From: Teredinibacter waterburyi
GTDB taxonomy: Bacteria > Pseudomonadota > Gammaproteobacteria > Pseudomonadales > Cellvibrionaceae
Direction of reading: 5' to 3'
DNA: 64,000 nucleotides
Assembly: GCF_001922985.1 (NCBI RefSeq)
Contig: NZ_MRUH01000168.1
Span: forward strand, 1-64,000
Shown here: piece by piece, positions 60,953 to 64,000 of the stretch
Layout: every line of letters starts with the position of its first letter
Numbering within the stretch: position 1 is the stretch's first letter
Translations under genes and position numbers: made by a program
The notes under the pieces: model-generated
Told to the model about the DNA's origin: nothing
Database searches by the model: none
Seen by the model: only the letters and a program-made list of their open reading frames with translations

Positions 60953-61393
60953 ATGAAAGAACTTATTGAAAATAGCAAAAAAACGAGCGATTGTAACGGT
61001 TCGACCTGTCCCATAAAAAAGGCGCTAAGTCTATTTGAAGGGAAGTATTCCATCTATATTTTTAAAGAACTTCTCACCGGTAAGAAGCGGTTTTCAGATT
61101 TTCTTAAAAATATCCCTGGCATTACCAGTAAAACACTCAACGAACGCTTGAAGTATATGGCGGAAAACGGAGTGGTAACTCGGCATTCCCACCCTGTAAT
61201 ACCACCTAAGGTTGAATACAACCTGACCGAACGGGGCCGTTCTTTAGAAGGTGTTATTCTCGAATTAAAAAGGTTTAGTGAAGATCCCGGCAAGCCCCAG
61301 CCTGTCGCTCAAGATTCACAGCCGCAAAGTGCAGCAGTAGAAGCGCAAAAAGCACGAACAATGCGTGAAGAGTTGGAGCTGGAAGTCTCTTAG
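60953..61393 (+). CDS. HxlR-family winged-helix regulator
   Basis: 146 residues. The HxlR domain spans about residues 15-105: CNGSTCPIKKALSLFEGKYS (residues 14-33) with the conserved Cys before PI and Tyr in place of the usual Trp of GKW, then ITSKTLNERLKYMAENGVV (recognition region) and VEYNLTERGRSLEGVI (wing and last helix). HxlR/YodB proteins sense electrophiles, redox or aromatic compounds, often through that Cys. The C-terminal 35 residues are a Gln/Ala-rich extension absent from most relatives. It faces the leftward flavoprotein operon and shares its terminator region, so local control of that operon is plausible. Confidence 0.85.
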   Translation: MKELIENSKKTSDCNGSTCPIKKALSLFEGKYSIYIFKELLTGKKRFSDFLKNIPGITSKTLNERLKYMAENGVVTRHSHPVIPPKVEYNLTERGRSLEGVILELKRFSEDPGKPQPVAQDSQPQSAAVEAQKARTMREELELEVS

Positions 61394-61423
61394 GTAAAAG
61401 TTACTTAGCTAAGAAGCGCTCAG

Positions 61424-61453
61424 AAAAAATGTAGCCACGGCACGTGGCTACAT
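61424..61453 (-). terminator. Intrinsic terminator of the flavoprotein operon
   Basis: Perfect 11-bp arms ATGTAGCCACG and CGTGGCTACAT around a three-base loop, followed on the minus strand by six T. It ends the leftward FOXRED2-like operon and may also stop rightward transcription of the HxlR gene. Confidence 0.85.
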
Positions 61454-61468
61454 CTAACCCAGTTTAAC

Positions 61469-63154
61469 TTAGGCCATTTCGGCTTCTTCAGTTTTAATTT
61501 CTTTAGCCATACTTCCTTTACTAGCTTCGCTGCCCATACTCGCAACACTACCCATAGTCACCTCACCATGATCGTGTGAATACATCAATTCTTTATATTC
61601 TTCTTGCGGTTCATCGTTGGCTAATTGGCTATCAAAAAATGCGACGAGTGGTTCGAAATGTTCGGGCTCTACCCATTTGGCCTCTAAATCTTCGATAACA
61701 TCATGTCGGGCTACCAATATACCATTATAGTAGCGACGAACTACGGGGTGGAGAAATTGACTGGCTTCAGCCTGATCAACATTCTCACGATGAATGCGCT
61801 CTACGGCAAAGGGGTCGCCAACAATTGGTGCACCATATTCTAAGGTCAATAGATAAAGATCTGACGAACCTTCAAAGATATTACTGGCAATGTAATCTTT
61901 TGGTAACTCGTTTATATAAATAAACTCATCACCCACCCGAACGGCCACGTCGGCAATGAAGCCTGGTTGTTGCCATAAGCCACCGGAATGGTTTACGCGA
62001 TGTAATAAATGCTCAGTAATCTGCTCGGCGTCGAGTGGAAATACGGATTTATCTTGAGCAACCTTCTCAAAACGCTCTAGTAAAAGTTTGCCAAGTGCGC
62101 GCGAGTTGTAGCGGAACCCATGAATAAACCCGGAGGTCGCCTTGCGATAATCAAGTGAATGGGTGATGGTCCCAGCAAAAAACATATTCGGGCAATTAAC
62201 TGATTCAAAGTTTGGATTAAGCGCAGGATATTTGCCGTGATACATCAACTCAGGGTTAGCTGTGTCGGAAAAGATTCCGGAATCGAACTTAAATCCAGCG
62301 CAACATAATACGCGATCATAGGTAATCTTTTCAATTTCACCCTCGGCGTGACCATATTGGAAGGTGACGACGAGTGTATTGTCAACGGATTCGATTTCAA
62401 TAATATTCGCATCTAAAATCGCATTCTGGGACTTTAACTGATATGTATCCAAAACATTGTTGTTAATCGCACGTAGGTCGCCAACATAGTGCGTCTTCCA
62501 GGCCATTTTAATTGACTGTGGACTACACAAATGAATCATTGAAGCCGATGAGACTATATGATCGGCTGTCTCGAACGCTGAGTTCTTTTTACCAATAATC
62601 AATACGCGTTGATTCTCAAAGGCATCTAGATCGAGGCTCATATCGGTATAGTTTTCGCTATGCTCAATACCCTTAATCATCGGAATATTAGCTTTGGAAA
62701 CACCGGTCGCTACGATTAGTACCTCGCACTCTAATTTTTGGCCGTCGTCGGTAGTAAGACGATACATACCCTGATCGCGTTCTATGTTAACGATGCTAGT
62801 TTGGTAACGTAAATTAAGCTGAAAGCGCGCCACGTAATCGGCCATATAGGTCACGAGATTGTCGGCGTTAGGGAAGAACATTTTATCGTATTGACTGAAA
62901 CGAAATTCGTCGTCGCATAATAGCGAGTTCCAATCGTGACGCATGTTGAATTCTGGGTGATCACTACCGGTAAAGCGTTTATTAATAGAAATTAATGTAC
63001 GGTGACGCGGGAAGGTTTGAAACGTGCTGCCAGGTACATCCGCACGGTCTAGCACCAGGTAATCAGCTTTTTCTTTTTGCAGGTAATAGGCTAACTGTAA
63101 GCCGCCAGGGCCACCACCGAGAATGATGTACTTGTGTTTGATTACATTTTCCAT
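61469..63154 (-). CDS. FOXRED2-like FAD/NAD(P)-dependent flavoprotein monooxygenase-type enzyme
   Basis: 561 residues. The N-terminal FAD motif is ILGGGPGGLQLAYYLQ (residues about 12-27) and a second dinucleotide motif VLIIGKKNSAFETADHI is near 185-201, where GKKNSA replaces the usual GxGxxG. Long stretches match animal FOXRED2 in order: FPRHRTLISINKRFTG, FNMRHDWNSLL, WKTHYVGDLRAINN, LDTYQLKS, HSLDYRKATSGFIHGFRYN. Bacterial homologues of this family occur in biosynthetic loci, where flavoproteins of this class hydroxylate aromatic or amino compounds; the exact reaction is not known. The last 40 residues are a Glu/Ser/Met-rich tail. The PaaK-type ligase gene lies 33 bases upstream, and the two probably act on the same activated acid. 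Confidence 0.75.
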   Translation of the reverse strand: MENVIKHKYIILGGGPGGLQLAYYLQKEKADYLVLDRADVPGSTFQTFPRHRTLISINKRFTGSDHPEFNMRHDWNSLLCDDEFRFSQYDKMFFPNADNLVTYMADYVARFQLNLRYQTSIVNIERDQGMYRLTTDDGQKLECEVLIVATGVSKANIPMIKGIEHSENYTDMSLDLDAFENQRVLIIGKKNSAFETADHIVSSASMIHLCSPQSIKMAWKTHYVGDLRAINNNVLDTYQLKSQNAILDANIIEIESVDNTLVVTFQYGHAEGEIEKITYDRVLCCAGFKFDSGIFSDTANPELMYHGKYPALNPNFESVNCPNMFFAGTITHSLDYRKATSGFIHGFRYNSRALGKLLLERFEKVAQDKSVFPLDAEQITEHLLHRVNHSGGLWQQPGFIADVAVRVGDEFIYINELPKDYIASNIFEGSSDLYLLTLEYGAPIVGDPFAVERIHRENVDQAEASQFLHPVVRRYYNGILVARHDVIEDLEAKWVEPEHFEPLVAFFDSQLANDEPQEEYKELMYSHDHGEVTMGSVASMGSEASKGSMAKEIKTEEAEMA

Positions 63155-63187
63155 TGTATAGTCCTCTATATTCGTTAAGCTGTTGGC

Positions 63188-64000
63188 TTACAGCAAAATA
63201 ATCCGTTTTGCTTTGGTATCACCGCTCACTTCAACCTGTTCAAACTCAGTGACTGCGATAAGTGAAATTTCGTTTGCCATAGCGACGCGGCTAAGATCTT
63301 TGCGTTGGCTAACGAGTGCTTGATGAAGTTGGTCATGCTTTTCATTGGTGATGGTTAAACCTGCAACAAGCTGAACTTCCAATAAGTAGTGAGCGTTATT
63401 GTCGCTAGCTTGTTCGGTAATACGCCACTCAATAAGGTCTTCGCCAAAGCAGCGCTTTAGCGCGTTATCAAGTTGCATTTCATAAAATGCTACGTCACCA
63501 AATAAGATGGTATTTTTACTTCGACCGAGTACTGAGATGGTTGGATACTCAACATTGTGAATCGCTGCCGCACGATGAACTTGAACAATATCGCCAATGC
63601 GATAACGAATAAGCGGTAGGGTGTCGCGAGACAAATCGCTAATAATAATTTCACCAAACGCGCCGTCGGCGATATCGGCAATTGGTACCATCTTAGGTAC
63701 ATAGCTAGAATTTGTGCGCTCTTTCGCCAATTCTTCTTCGGAAACGAATTCGAATATCAAACGCTCAGACATCAAGTCCATCTCGCCTTGATTGGCAGGG
63801 CATTCAGTCGCGACCACATCGGCTTCTACTGTGCCATAAAGGCTGTAAACATTATCGAAGCCCCAAATCGCTTTTAACTCTGCGCGTAAAGCATCTGGCA
63901 ATACGTCGCCAAAAATAATCCCGGTACGCATATTGGGCATACACTCACGAATAGGACCGTACTCGTCGACTATTGCTTTACCAATTTCTTTAACAACCAG
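63188..64000 (-). CDS. PaaK-type AMP-forming acyl-CoA/carrier ligase, 5' end outside the window
   Basis: The C-terminal 270 residues are seen; the frame stays open to the window edge. Sequence features are YSLYGTVEADVVATEC (adenylate-binding YG-x-x-E region), PLIRYRIGDIVQVH (the RYR-x-GD motif) and a C-terminal subdomain with ISVLGRSKNTILFGDVAFYEMQLDNAL, the arrangement of phenylacetate-CoA ligases and related enzymes. It activates an organic acid with ATP. Together with the FOXRED2-like flavoprotein it may start a second accessory pathway extending beyond the window. The start codon cannot be seen. Confidence 0.75.
   Translation of the reverse strand: MVVKEIGKAIVDEYGPIRECMPNMRTGIIFGDVLPDALRAELKAIWGFDNVYSLYGTVEADVVATECPANQGEMDLMSERLIFEFVSEEELAKERTNSSYVPKMVPIADIADGAFGEIIISDLSRDTLPLIRYRIGDIVQVHRAAAIHNVEYPTISVLGRSKNTILFGDVAFYEMQLDNALKRCFGEDLIEWRITEQASDNNAHYLLEVQLVAGLTITNEKHDQLHQALVSQRKDLSRVAMANEISLIAVTEFEQVEVSGDTKAKRIILL

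Overview
This window looks like chromosomal DNA from a marine or polysaccharide-degrading gammaproteobacterium of the Cellvibrionales/Teredinibacter/Saccharophagus kind. The main reasons are the glmU - DeoR-type regulator - glmS neighbourhood, a Wzi-type outer-membrane protein, TonB receptors, a Gly-rich BACON-domain lipoprotein and a PhoX-like protein with a collagen-like linker. This is inferred from gene content only; no rRNA or tRNA is present to fix the taxonomy.

Positions 1-15000 are a conserved-looking backbone: wzi-like, glmU, a Met-rich TonB receptor, a decayed TonB/FecR remnant, a secreted lipoprotein, PhoX, a diheme cytochrome lipoprotein, glmR and glmS. From just after glmS, which is the classical Tn7 attachment site, the DNA becomes visibly richer in A+T and switches to accessory genes.

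Positions 15300-23500 form the first arm of an accessory cluster. A leftward operon encodes a membrane fatty-acid/sterol hydroxylase, an FMN reductase, an AGE/cellobiose-epimerase-fold protein and an MFS transporter. A divergent rightward operon encodes a HlyD-like adaptor, a GST and a DUF1993 protein, followed by a LuxR-type acyl-homoserine-lactone receptor with no luxI in view. Between the divergent operons sits a perfect 26-bp palindrome with a canonical lux-box core (CTGTA-N6-TACAG).

Positions 23700-28900 are a block with a different flavour: nhaR, hpf-like, purE, purK, a bicarbonate transporter (SbtA type), its PII-like partner (SbtB type) and htpX. It reads as a bicarbonate-to-purine supply module.

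Positions 29000-48600 are one long leftward biosynthetic operon of 18 genes, many overlapping by 4-8 bases. It encodes a Rieske oxygenase, a TauD/SyrP-like dioxygenase, a heme-oxygenase-fold diiron oxidase, a stand-alone PCP and adenylation enzyme, a thioester-reductase/hydrolase fusion, a membrane-anchored carboxylesterase, RidA, two methyltransferases, an acyl-CoA dehydrogenase, a 3-ketosphinganine-reductase-like SDR, an alpha-oxoamine synthase, an ACP, a P450, a ketosynthase, a FabZ-like dehydratase and an aldehyde dehydrogenase. My reading is a quorum-sensing-controlled pathway to an oxidised amino-lipid or sphingoid-like compound that also uses a carrier-bound amino acid. I do not recognise it as any characterised pathway. 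A rightward GMC oxidoreductase plus RND/MMPL exporter and a leftward BASS transporter follow.

Positions 54900-60100 hold an enteric-type trp operon, trpEGCBA, from which trpD and trpF are absent. After an 870-base non-coding gap come an HxlR regulator, a FOXRED2-like flavoprotein and a PaaK-type AMP-forming ligase cut by the window edge, probably the start of a second accessory pathway.
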